Shown here: positions 1 to 8,939 of the stretch, one piece after another
Layout: each line of letters begins with the position of its first letter
Position numbering within the stretch: position 1 is the stretch's first letter
Assembly (NCBI RefSeq): GCF_003182195.1
Contig: NZ_QGTM01000022.1
Location: 1 to 57,969 of the forward strand
Reading direction: 5' to 3'
Source of the DNA: Halomonas sp. A11-A
Lineage (GTDB): Bacteria; Pseudomonadota; Gammaproteobacteria; Pseudomonadales; Halomonadaceae
DNA length: 57,969 bases
The notes under the pieces: generated by a model
The model's input: only the letters and a program-made list of their open reading frames with translations
Database searches by the model: none
Told to the model about the DNA's origin: nothing
Made by a program: the position numbers and the translations under genes

Positions 1-2
1 AA

Positions 3-95
3 ATAATCGCCAACTTCGACCATGACCACTCGGATCTGGCACTACCAGGCTTGGTCTGCGAAGGTTGTTGGAGCACTATGAGAAATCCGGGCTAG
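3..95 (+). CDS. possible 3' end of a truncated gene at the window edge
   Basis: One frame is open from the left edge to a TAG at 93-95 and encodes about 30 residues, beginning IIANFDHDHSDL and ending in RNPG. No family is recognisable. It may be the tail of a gene that starts before the window, or only a chance open frame. Nothing else is visible between 96 and 160 apart from a GC-rich stretch with partial self-complementarity after the cytochrome gene. Confidence 0.2.
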   Translation: MIANFDHDHSDLALPGLVCEGCWSTMRNPG

Positions 96-160
96 GCCGA
101 CACACGACAGGCCGTGGCCTCGCCCCCGCTCCCGCTCCCGGCGGGGTCGAGGCGGGGCTC

Positions 161-505
161 CTAGTCCTCGCGGGCGTCGAGGCTGAGCAGCCAGCTCACC
201 AGGCGCTCGATCTCCTCCTCGGCGACGCGGCGGTTGGGGGTCATGCGCTCCTCGCCCCAGTTGCCGCTGCCGCCGTCGCGCACCGTGACCACCAGACGCG
301 AGAGCGCCTCGTCGTCGTCCCGATAGCGCTCGGCCACGTCGCGCCAGGCCGGCCCCCGCAGGGGCTTGTCCAGGTCGTGGCAGTTGAAGCAGCCGCTCTC
401 CCAGGCCAGGTCGATCATCGCCTCGTCATTCTTCTCGGCGAAGGCGGCCCCGGACAGCATCAGCACCGAGCAAAGCCCCACTCCCCAGCGACTATGACTG
501 TTCAT
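161..505 (-). CDS. small periplasmic c-type cytochrome (class I, mono-heme)
   Basis: This 114-residue protein starts with a signal peptide (hydrophobic core around residues 8-20, likely cleavage after AFA). It carries one heme c motif, CFNCH, at residues 39-43. A Met at residue 88 in the ERMTP segment is a plausible sixth ligand, as in c551/c552-type cytochromes. The ATG at 505 overlaps the msrQ stop by four bases (ATGA), so translation is probably coupled to msrQ. It is last in an apparent msrP-msrQ-cytochrome operon. By inference it may pass electrons between the MsrPQ system and other periplasmic redox partners such as the divergent di-heme peroxidase, but no partner is shown by sequence. 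Family assignment is firm, role is not. Confidence 0.85.
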   Translation of the reverse strand: MNSHSRWGVGLCSVLMLSGAAFAEKNDEAMIDLAWESGCFNCHDLDKPLRGPAWRDVAERYRDDDEALSRLVVTVRDGGSGNWGEERMTPNRRVAEEEIERLVSWLLSLDARED

Positions 506-1107
506 TGTGATCGTCTCCCGATCAACGCATCCACCACCCGGAACAGCGCCAGGGCGGCCACCGCCAGCGCGAAGCCGGTGGCCATCCGGTAGTCGGCGCG
601 GGTGAGGACCCATAGGTGCACCACCCCCAGGGCCGCGGAGACATAGACCAGGCGGTGGAGCCAGTGCCAGGCAGTGTAGCCCATGGCCTTCTGCACGCGG
701 CGGAAGGAGGTAAGGGCCAGCGGCACCAGCAGCAACAGCGCCGCGACGCCATAGCGGATGTAGGGCAGCTCTACCATCTCGCGACGGATCCAGGGCCAGT
801 CCCAGTACTGGTCGAGGCCCATCCAGGCCAGCATGTGAGCCACCAGCCAGACGAAGGCCCACAGGCCGATCTGCCGGCGGGCGATCATGAAGCCGATCCA
901 GCCGGTGAAGCGAAAGGCCGGGCTGAAGGCGATGGTCGCCACCAGCAGGGTCAGGCCGGTGCGGCCGGTGAAGTGGACCACCGCCTCGGCGGGCACCGCC
1001 CCCAGGTCGCCGAAGAACCACTGCCAGGCCAGCCACACCGCGGGCAAGGTACCGACGGCCAGCACCAGCAGGCGGAAGGCGAGGATTCGCTGTGACGCAT
1101 CCAGCAT
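502..1107 (-). CDS. msrQ: MsrQ, heme-binding membrane subunit of periplasmic methionine sulfoxide reductase
   Basis: The 201-residue protein has about six hydrophobic segments and matches the MsrQ (YedZ) ferric-reductase-like family. Conserved histidines lie in the VAHMLAW, WHWLHRL and VVHLWV segments, which are the expected b-heme ligand regions. MsrQ takes electrons from the quinol pool or a flavin reductase and passes them to MsrP. It starts 15 bp downstream of msrP and overlaps the following cytochrome gene by 4 bp. Length is normal for the family. Confidence 0.93.
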   Translation of the reverse strand: MLDASQRILAFRLLVLAVGTLPAVWLAWQWFFGDLGAVPAEAVVHFTGRTGLTLLVATIAFSPAFRFTGWIGFMIARRQIGLWAFVWLVAHMLAWMGLDQYWDWPWIRREMVELPYIRYGVAALLLLVPLALTSFRRVQKAMGYTAWHWLHRLVYVSAALGVVHLWVLTRADYRMATGFALAVAALALFRVVDALIGRRSQ

Positions 1108-1122
1108 CGGGTTTCCCTGGAG

Positions 1123-2100
<978 letters not shown>

Positions 2101-2335
2101 GGCCGGTGACCTCCTCCGCAGGGTCGAGAAAGCTCACAGCTTCCCGAAAAAGCCGGGAGGCGTCCAGCCAGCAAGGTGAACCATTGTCAAAACTTGACGT
2201 GGCTCAAGGTTGGTCGTTTTCCGACGGTTTTACTGGGTTGATTAGCGAGATGCAGTAACGCACTGTGCCTACAGAAGGTTAAGCGCAAGTTAGCCAATGC
2301 GACTGACCCGGCTCATCACCACGAGGGGAACGACC
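2101..2335. promoter_or_regulatory. divergent intergenic region between msrP and the di-heme peroxidase
   Basis: About 235 bp must hold promoters for both the msrP operon (minus) and the peroxidase (plus). A TTGACA-like hexamer reads toward msrP near 2184-2191, but no good -10 follows at the right spacing. TTGATTAGCGAGAT at 2238-2251 resembles one half of an FNR/ANR box only. A purine-rich ribosome-binding site (GAGGGGAA) precedes the peroxidase ATG at 2336. Confidence 0.4.
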
Positions 2336-3325
2336 ATGATCAAACAACGCCTGCTGGCCTCGGCCATCGCCATGGGCTCCGCTATCGCCATCGCCGCACC
2401 GGCCATGGCCGACGACGGTCTCGGCGACTACCGCAACCGCTTCGAACCGCTGCCCCACTTCCCGCCGATTCCGGCCGCTAACTCACTGACTCCGGAGAAG
2501 GTCGAGCTCGGCAAGTTCCTGTTCTTCGAGCCGCGGATCTCCTCCAGCGGCGTGATCAGCTGTGCCACCTGCCACAACCCGGCGCTGGGCTGGGCGGACC
2601 GCATTCCCCGCGCCACCGGCCATGACGGCCAGATCGGTGAGCGCAACACCCCCACCGTGCTGAACTCCGGCTTCCTGGGCTCCCAGTTCTGGGATGGCCG
2701 CGAGCCCGATCTGGAAGGCCAGGCCCTCGGCCCCATCGAGGCCGACGTCGAGATGGCCATGGACCTGGACAGCGCCCTGGAGCGTCTGACCGAGTTTGAC
2801 CTCTACCAGGAGAAGTTCGCCGAAGCCTTCCCGGGCGACGATGATCCGATCAACGCCGACAACCTGGCCCAGGCACTCGCCAGCTTCCAGCGCACCCTGA
2901 ACACCCCGAACTCCCCCTTCGACCGCTACCTGCGCGGCGACATCGGCGCCCTGAACCAGCAGGAGAAGGACGGCATGGTGGCCTTCGTGGACAACGGCTG
3001 CATCGCCTGCCACAGCGGCCCGGCGCTGACCGACAGCAACTTCCACCGCATCCAGGTGCCGGGCTCTACCGACGTGGGCCGCTACGAGGTCACCGGCAAC
3101 GAGGCGGACATGTACCGCTTCCGCACCCCGACCCTGCGCAATGTGGGCGTGACCTACCCCTACATGAACAACGGCGCCACCGAGACCCTGGAGGAGGCCG
3201 TGGCCATCATGGGCAGCGAGATGTTGGGTCGCGAGTTCGAGGAGCAGACCATCGCCGACATCACAGCCTTCCTGCACACCCTGACCGGCGAGATGCCCGC
3301 CCTCGAGATACCGGCCCTGCCGTAA
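2336..3325 (+). CDS. di-heme cytochrome c peroxidase (CCP/MauG family)
   Basis: With the start at 2336 the product has 329 residues. This start is preferred over an in-frame ATG at 2297 because it has a strong Shine-Dalgarno and begins a clean signal peptide ending APAMA around residue 25. Two heme c motifs are visible: CATCH (76-80), the peroxidatic low-potential heme, and CIACH (222-226), the electron-transferring heme. The segment TPTLRNVGVTYPYMNNG is typical of bacterial CCP. These enzymes reduce hydrogen peroxide in the periplasm with electrons from small cytochromes. A divergent neighbour operon encodes such a cytochrome, so a functional link is plausible. Confidence 0.93.
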   Translation: MIKQRLLASAIAMGSAIAIAAPAMADDGLGDYRNRFEPLPHFPPIPAANSLTPEKVELGKFLFFEPRISSSGVISCATCHNPALGWADRIPRATGHDGQIGERNTPTVLNSGFLGSQFWDGREPDLEGQALGPIEADVEMAMDLDSALERLTEFDLYQEKFAEAFPGDDDPINADNLAQALASFQRTLNTPNSPFDRYLRGDIGALNQQEKDGMVAFVDNGCIACHSGPALTDSNFHRIQVPGSTDVGRYEVTGNEADMYRFRTPTLRNVGVTYPYMNNGATETLEEAVAIMGSEMLGREFEEQTIADITAFLHTLTGEMPALEIPALP

Positions 3326-3357
3326 CCACAGCGCCTGACCGCAGGAGCATGACAGCA

Positions 3358-3383
3358 CCGCCCCCCGGCTCGCCGGGGGGCGG
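3358..3383. terminator. bidirectional hairpin terminator
   Basis: A perfect 11-bp GC stem (CCGCCCCCCGG / CCGGGGGGCGG) with a CTCG loop lies between the convergent peroxidase and adenine deaminase genes. It is followed by a short T-rich stretch (TTCGTTG) on the plus strand. Confidence 0.75.
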
Positions 3384-3406
3384 TTCGTTGTGGGCCCCGA
3401 ATGGCG

Positions 3407-4402
3407 TCACACGCTATCGGCGAGCCGGCGACGGAGCGCCAGACGGCGCTGGTCGCTGACGAAGGCGGCCTCGATGGCGGTGCCCGCCAGTTGGATGAAG
3501 GTGGCCTCGTCCCAGCCGAAGGCGCGCTGGCAGGCCAGGTAGTTGTCGAGCATCCCGCCGCCGAAGTAGGCCGGGTCGTCGGAGTTGAGGGTGATCCTCA
3601 AGCCTGCCTCCAGCAGCTGCGGCAGCGGATGCGCCTCGAGTCGCTCCACCACCTTGAGACGCACGTTGGAGAGCGGGCAGACGGTGAGCACCACGCCCTC
3701 GTCGCGCAGCCGCGCCACCAGCTCGGGGTCCTCCAGGCAGCGCACCCCGTGGTCGATGCGGCAGACGTCGAGCAGATCCAGTGCCTCGCGGATGTACTCG
3801 GGCGGCCCCTCCTCCCCGGCATGCGCCACTCGCGGAATCCCCAGCCGCGCCGCCCGCTCGAACACCTCGGTGAACTTCGAGGGCGGGTTGCCGCGCTCGG
3901 CGCTGTCCAGACCCACGGCATCGAGCATCTCCCAGTAAGGGGCGGCCTCTTCCAGCACCGCCATCGCCTCGCTGGCATCGCGGTCGCGCAGGAAGGCCAT
4001 GATCATCGCCGTGGAGAGGCCCAGCTCCCGCTCGGCATGGCGCCGGGCCAGGGAGAGCCCTTCCATCACCACGGGCAGCTCGATGCCGCGCACCCGGTGG
4101 GCCTGGGGGTCGAAGTGCATCTCCACATGCACCACCCCCTCGGCGTGGGCGCGCCGGAAGTAGTCCATGGCCAGGTCGTGGAAGTCCTCGGCGGTGCGCA
4201 GCACGCTCATGCCCTGGTAGTAGAGGTCGAGGAAGGACTGCAGGTCGGTGAAGTCATAGGCAGCCCGGGCCTCCTCCACCGAGGCGTAGGGCAGCGCGAC
4301 GCCGTTGCGCTCGGCGAGGGCGAACATCAGCTCGGGTTCCAGGGAACCTTCGATGTGCAGGTGCAGCTCGACCTTGGGCAGCCGCTTGAGGAAGTCATGC
4401 AT
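3407..4402 (-). CDS. adenine deaminase (adenosine deaminase superfamily)
   Basis: This 331-residue metal-dependent hydrolase has the full adenosine deaminase signature: HLHIEGSL near the N-terminus (metal His pair), HAGEEGPP (catalytic His/Glu), IDHGVR and NSDDPAYF (metal and catalytic Asp). The LDSAERGNPPSKF segment and the overall pattern resemble bacterial adenine deaminases (for example the Pseudomonas enzyme, recalled from memory) rather than true adenosine deaminase. It would convert adenine to hypoxanthine in purine salvage. It lies 78 bp downstream of cydC on the same strand and may be partly cotranscribed. Adenosine as substrate cannot be excluded. Confidence 0.88.
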   Translation of the reverse strand: MHDFLKRLPKVELHLHIEGSLEPELMFALAERNGVALPYASVEEARAAYDFTDLQSFLDLYYQGMSVLRTAEDFHDLAMDYFRRAHAEGVVHVEMHFDPQAHRVRGIELPVVMEGLSLARRHAERELGLSTAMIMAFLRDRDASEAMAVLEEAAPYWEMLDAVGLDSAERGNPPSKFTEVFERAARLGIPRVAHAGEEGPPEYIREALDLLDVCRIDHGVRCLEDPELVARLRDEGVVLTVCPLSNVRLKVVERLEAHPLPQLLEAGLRITLNSDDPAYFGGGMLDNYLACQRAFGWDEATFIQLAGTAIEAAFVSDQRRLALRRRLADSV

Positions 4403-4480
4403 GGCTCGTCTCGTCCGGGGGCGTTGCTCTCATCCTGATATAGACACCGACTCTGCGCAAAGCCTGAGTTTCCACGCCCG

Positions 4481-6253
4481 CTATCCCGCCCCAGGTACCG
4501 GTGGCGGTCTCCCCGCGCCCTCACTCGCCAGCTGCCCCTCGACCAGCGTCAGCGTCCGATCGATGCCCGGCGGCTGGAAGGGACCGCCGTCGAGCTGGTG
4601 CACCAGGTAGAGCACGCTGCGCCCGGCAAGCCAGGCGTCGAGCCGTGCCGCGAGTGCCGTGGCGGTATCGGCATCCAGGCCCGCGAAGGGTTCATCGAGA
4701 ATCACCAGCGACGGGTCGCGCAGGTGTAGGCGTGCCAGCGCCAGGCGGCGCGCCTGCCCCCCCGAGAGGCGCTGGCCGCCCTCGCCCACCCGGGTGTCGA
4801 GCCCCTCGGCAAGGCCTCGGACCCAGGCCTCGAGACCCACCCAGGCCAGCGCGCGCCACAGGGCATCGTCGTCGGCCTCGGGGGCGGCCAGGCGCAGGTT
4901 GGCGGCCAGGCTGTCATCGAGCAGATCGATGCGCTGGGTCAGGGCGGCGACCCGCCGGCGCAGCGCCGCCTCTGGCCAGTCCGCGAGGACCACGCCCCCA
5001 AGCCGCAGGGCACCGGCCTGGGGTGTCAGCTGGCGCAGCAGCAGCTCCACCACGCTGGTCTTGCCAGCCCCGGACGCCCCGCACAGCGCCAGCCGCTCGC
5101 CGGGGGCCAGCGTCAGCGTCAGCGCCTGCAGGGCCGGCGCCAGGGCATCGGGATAGTGCAGGGTGACCCCCTTGAGCTCGACCGCCGGCGCCCCCTCCAC
5201 AGGACGCAGGGCCGGAGCATCGACGCCGGCGGCCGGCGGCCCCAGTGCTGTCCGGGCCTCCAGCTCGTTGAGCCGCTCGGCGGCCCCCAGGGTGGCGCCC
5301 AGCCAGGTGAAGGCGGCCGGAAGCGCCGCCAGCGCCTCGCTCATGGCCAGCATGGCGAGCGGCATCATCACCATCAGCGGCCCGGAGAGCTGGCCCGCCG
5401 CCCAGGCCTGGGCGGCCAGCCACAGCGCCAGCAGCGCGGCGAGCCCCACCAGCAGGCTGGCCAGGGCGTTGCCCAGGGCCGCCAGCAACCCGAGTCGGCG
5501 CTGTCCGCGGTAGAGCCTCGCCTCGAGGGCCGCAAGGTCGTGGCGGTGGCTCGTCAGGCTGCCGTAGGCCTCGAGCTCCGCCATCCCCTGCAGCTGCTCG
5601 ACCAGGCGCCCGCGCAGCGCCTCCAGCTCGCTCACCTGGGCCCGGCTCGGGGCCAGGCCCAGCCGCGCCTGGGCGAGGGTCAACCACAGCCAACCGACCA
5701 GCAGCAGGGCGCCCGAGGCCAGGCCGACCCGCGGCGCGAACACGGCCAGGAAGCCGGAGAGGCCGAGGATCGCCAGCAGCGCGACGCCGGCCGGGGCGAG
5801 CAGGCGCAGGTAGAGGCTGTCCAGGGTGTCGATGTCGGCCGTCAGGCGGTTGAGCCAGTCGCTGGCCCGGCGGCGCGCCAGGGCCTGGCCGTCGAGGCCC
5901 GCCAGGGCGCCGAACAACCGGGCGCGCAGGTCGGCCAGCAGGCGCAGCACGGTGTCGTGGTTGTAGAGCCGCTCCAGATAGCGCGCCACGGTGCGGGTCA
6001 CCGCGAAGAAACGGATGCCGCCACCGGGCACGTAGACCTCGAGGGTGGCGGCCACGCCCGCCGCCAGCAGCAGGCCGGTCAGGCCGGTGGCGGTGATGAA
6101 CCAGCCGGAGAGCGCCAGCAGGCCGATGGCCGAGGCCAGGGTCAGCGCCATCAGGGCGGCGCCGGCCCACAGCCGCCCGCGGCGGCGGTCGAGAAGCTTG
6201 AGCCAGGGGCGCAGGGCCGAAAGCGGTATGCCCGCGGGTCGGGGATCAGCCAT
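4481..6253 (-). CDS. cydC: CydC, ABC exporter subunit for cytochrome bd assembly
   Basis: The 590-residue half-transporter has an N-terminal six-helix exporter domain (residues about 20-320) and a C-terminal ATPase domain. Visible motifs are Walker A (GASGAGKTS), ABC signature (LSGGQARR) and Walker B (LVILDEPFAGLD). CydC pairs with CydD to export glutathione/cysteine to the periplasm, which is needed to assemble cytochrome bd. Its start overlaps the cydD end by 8 bp. Fourth gene of cydABDC. Confidence 0.93.
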   Translation of the reverse strand: MADPRPAGIPLSALRPWLKLLDRRRGRLWAGAALMALTLASAIGLLALSGWFITATGLTGLLLAAGVAATLEVYVPGGGIRFFAVTRTVARYLERLYNHDTVLRLLADLRARLFGALAGLDGQALARRRASDWLNRLTADIDTLDSLYLRLLAPAGVALLAILGLSGFLAVFAPRVGLASGALLLVGWLWLTLAQARLGLAPSRAQVSELEALRGRLVEQLQGMAELEAYGSLTSHRHDLAALEARLYRGQRRLGLLAALGNALASLLVGLAALLALWLAAQAWAAGQLSGPLMVMMPLAMLAMSEALAALPAAFTWLGATLGAAERLNELEARTALGPPAAGVDAPALRPVEGAPAVELKGVTLHYPDALAPALQALTLTLAPGERLALCGASGAGKTSVVELLLRQLTPQAGALRLGGVVLADWPEAALRRRVAALTQRIDLLDDSLAANLRLAAPEADDDALWRALAWVGLEAWVRGLAEGLDTRVGEGGQRLSGGQARRLALARLHLRDPSLVILDEPFAGLDADTATALAARLDAWLAGRSVLYLVHQLDGGPFQPPGIDRTLTLVEGQLASEGAGRPPPVPGAG

Positions 6254-7931
6254 GGGATACCTCCGTGACGCGGCCCGCCTCGACCGCCAGGCGCCGGCTG
6301 GCCATGGCGATCAGCGCCGGGTGGTGGGTGGCGATGACCAGGGTGCGGCCCTCCCGAGCCAGGGCCTCGAGCGCCACGATCACCCGGGCTTCGGTCTCGG
6401 TATCCAGGCTCGCCGTGGGCTCATCCAGCAGCACCAGGGGGGCACCGGAGAGGAACACCCGAGCCAGCGCCAGGCGCTGGGCCTGGCCGCCGGAGAGCCC
6501 GACACCGCGCTCGCCGATGGGAGCGTCGAGCCCCCCGGGCAACGCCTCGACGAGCTCCCCCAGCCCGGCCCTGGCCAGCGCCGACTGCATCGCCTCCCTC
6601 GAGGCCCCGGGGGCGGCGAGGTGGAGGTTATCGGCCAAACTGCCCTGAATCAGCAGGGGCCGCTGATCCATCCAGGCGAAGGGCGTGCCGGCGGCCAGGC
6701 GCCGCGCGCCGGCCTCCGGGCCGACGAACCCGGCCAGCAGCTGCAGCAGGGTCGACTTGCCGGCCCCTGAGGGGCCAGTCAGCGCCACCACCTCGCCCGC
6801 TGCCAGACGCAGGTCGACCGGGCCAAGCACCCGGCCACGGCCGGGTCGGATCACGCCTGCGCCGTCGAGCTCCAGCAGGGCGTCGGGCGATCGCGGCAAG
6901 GGCGGCGCAACGCCGCGCTGCGGGTCAGTGTCCGCCTCGAGGATCGCGAGCAGGCCATCGGCGGCCCCCAGGGCGGACGCCCGATCGTGGTAGTGCTGGG
7001 CCAGGGTGCGCAGCGGCTGGAAGAACTCCGGCGCCAGCAGCAGCACCAGCAAGCCGCTGAACAGGGTGAGTTCGGGAGAGGGCCCGTAGGTGATGTACCC
7101 GAGCAGCCCGAAGCCCACGTAGATGGCCACCACGGCGATAGCGACCGAGGCGAAGAACTCCAGCACCGCCGAGGAGAGGAAGGCGACGCGCAGGGTGCGC
7201 ATGCTGCGCCGGCGGTAGTCGTCGGCGGCGGCATGGACCTCGGCGGTCGCCCCCTGCGCCCGGCCGAACAGCTGCAGGGTGGTGATGGCTCGCACCCGGT
7301 CGATGAAGTGCCCCGAGAGCCGGGCCACCGCCTCGAACTGTTCGCGATTGAGGCGCTCGGCCCCCATCCCCACCAGCGCCATGAATAGCGGGATCAGCGG
7401 GGCCGCCAGCAGCAGAAAGAGCGCCGCCAGCCAGTCCAGCGCAAGCGCCACCGCGAGCACAAGAAGCGGGCTCACCACCGAGAGCACAAGCGCCGGACGA
7501 AAGCGGGCGACATAGCCATCCAGCGCCTCGACCTGCTCCACCAGCTGGCTGGCCAGCGCCGCGGAGTGACGCCCGGCGAGCCAGCCCGGCCCGAGCCGCG
7601 CCAGGTGATCGAGCAGCTCGCCGCGCACCCGGGAGCGGATCGCGAGGCTGGCCGCCTGGCCCAGTTGCTCCTGGCCGTAGAGCGCGAGGGCCCGCAGCAG
7701 CAGCAGGCCCGCCATGGCGGCCACGGCCGGCAGCTGCGACGCCGGGGCCGCCTGCTCCACCAGCAGCTGGCTGATCACCCGCGCCAGCAGGGCCAGCTGC
7801 CCCAGGGTCGCCAGGGTCGCGATGACCCCGGCGGCCACCGCCAGGCCCAGGCGGCGCCGCTCCCGGGCGGCGAGCGCATTGAGCCAGCGGCGGACATCGC
7901 GTCCGCCGCCGTCGACCTCAGACTTGGCCAT
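6246..7931 (-). CDS. cydD: CydD, ABC exporter subunit for cytochrome bd assembly
   Basis: This 561-residue half-transporter partners CydC. Six membrane segments occupy roughly residues 25-300. The ATPase domain shows Walker A (GPSGAGKST), LSGGQAQR and Walker B (LVLLDEPTASLD). The start lies three bases after the cydB stop, so the genes are almost certainly cotranscribed. No small cydX frame exists between cydB and cydD. The length is close to the usual CydD. Confidence 0.93.
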   Translation of the reverse strand: MAKSEVDGGGRDVRRWLNALAARERRRLGLAVAAGVIATLATLGQLALLARVISQLLVEQAAPASQLPAVAAMAGLLLLRALALYGQEQLGQAASLAIRSRVRGELLDHLARLGPGWLAGRHSAALASQLVEQVEALDGYVARFRPALVLSVVSPLLVLAVALALDWLAALFLLLAAPLIPLFMALVGMGAERLNREQFEAVARLSGHFIDRVRAITTLQLFGRAQGATAEVHAAADDYRRRSMRTLRVAFLSSAVLEFFASVAIAVVAIYVGFGLLGYITYGPSPELTLFSGLLVLLLAPEFFQPLRTLAQHYHDRASALGAADGLLAILEADTDPQRGVAPPLPRSPDALLELDGAGVIRPGRGRVLGPVDLRLAAGEVVALTGPSGAGKSTLLQLLAGFVGPEAGARRLAAGTPFAWMDQRPLLIQGSLADNLHLAAPGASREAMQSALARAGLGELVEALPGGLDAPIGERGVGLSGGQAQRLALARVFLSGAPLVLLDEPTASLDTETEARVIVALEALAREGRTLVIATHHPALIAMASRRLAVEAGRVTEVSHG

Positions 7932-7934
7932 GGT

Positions 7935-8936
7935 TCAGTGGTAGCCCTCACCCACCTTGACCTTGCCGCGGAAGACCCAGTAGGTCCAGGCGGTATAGGC
8001 CAGCACGATGGGAATCACGAAGAGCACCCCGATCAGCAGGAAGAGCTGCGACTCCGGGGCCGAGGCCGCATCCCAGATGGTGTAGTTGGGCGGCACGATC
8101 ACTGGCCACTTGCTGACGATCAGCCCCAGGTAGGTGAAGATGAAGATGCCCAGGGTGGCCAGGAAGGGCAGCGCCTCGCCGCGCTTCTGCACGCTGCGAT
8201 ACACCAGAAAGGCACAGGCCAAGGCCAGCGCAGGGAAGATCCAGATCAGCTGGATATTGGAGAACCAGCGTGCCCAGACGTCGGGATTGACGAAGGGGGT
8301 CCACAGGCTCACGGCCATGAACACCGCCAGCACAGCGGCCAGCAGGATCGGCGTAATGCGATAGGCCCAGTCCTGCACATGGCCTTCCGACTTGAGGATC
8401 AGCCAGGTGGCGCCAAGCAGCGCATAACCGCACATCAGGCCAAGACCGGTCATCACGGTGAAGGGCGTCAGCCAGTCCAGTGCCCCGCCGACGTAGACGA
8501 AGTCCTCCACGGCGAAGCCCTGAATGTAGGCGCCCACCACGGCGCCCTGGGCGAAGGCGGCTACCGCGGAGCCCCAGCAGAAGGCACGGTTCCACCAGCG
8601 GCGGTTCTTGCGCGACTTGAAGCGGAACTCGAAGGCCACGCCCCTGAAGATCAGGCCGGCCAGCATCAGGAAGACCCCGATATAGAGCGCCGGCAGGAAC
8701 ACCGAGTAGACCAGCGGGAAAGCGCCGAGCAGTCCGGCACCGCCCAGCACCAGCCAGGTCTCGTTGCCGTCCCATACCGGGGCCACGGAGTTCATCATCA
8801 CATCGCGGGACTCCTCGTCCGGGGCGAAGGGATAGAGAATCCCCAGGCCCAGGTCGAAGCCGTCCATGATCACGTACATGATCACGCCGAAGCCGATGAT
8901 CAGCGCCCAGATCAGCGAGAGATCAAACATTTCCAT
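7935..8936 (-). CDS. cydB: CydB/CioB, subunit II of bd-type quinol oxidase
   Basis: The 333-residue membrane protein begins with the family signature YVIMDGFDLGLG and has the conserved PVWDGNETWLVLGG loop. Subunit II stabilises the di-heme site in CydA and contributes to proton and quinone handling. At 333 residues it is shorter than E. coli CydB, as expected for the cyanide-insensitive oxidase type. It starts 3 bp after the cydA stop. Confidence 0.94.
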   Translation of the reverse strand: MEMFDLSLIWALIIGFGVIMYVIMDGFDLGLGILYPFAPDEESRDVMMNSVAPVWDGNETWLVLGGAGLLGAFPLVYSVFLPALYIGVFLMLAGLIFRGVAFEFRFKSRKNRRWWNRAFCWGSAVAAFAQGAVVGAYIQGFAVEDFVYVGGALDWLTPFTVMTGLGLMCGYALLGATWLILKSEGHVQDWAYRITPILLAAVLAVFMAVSLWTPFVNPDVWARWFSNIQLIWIFPALALACAFLVYRSVQKRGEALPFLATLGIFIFTYLGLIVSKWPVIVPPNYTIWDAASAPESQLFLLIGVLFVIPIVLAYTAWTYWVFRGKVKVGEGYH

Positions 8937-8939
8937 GGG

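Noticed and set aside
2236..2251. FNR/ANR box upstream of the peroxidase
   Set aside because: Only the left half (TTGAT) fits; the right half is GAGAT instead of ATCAA.
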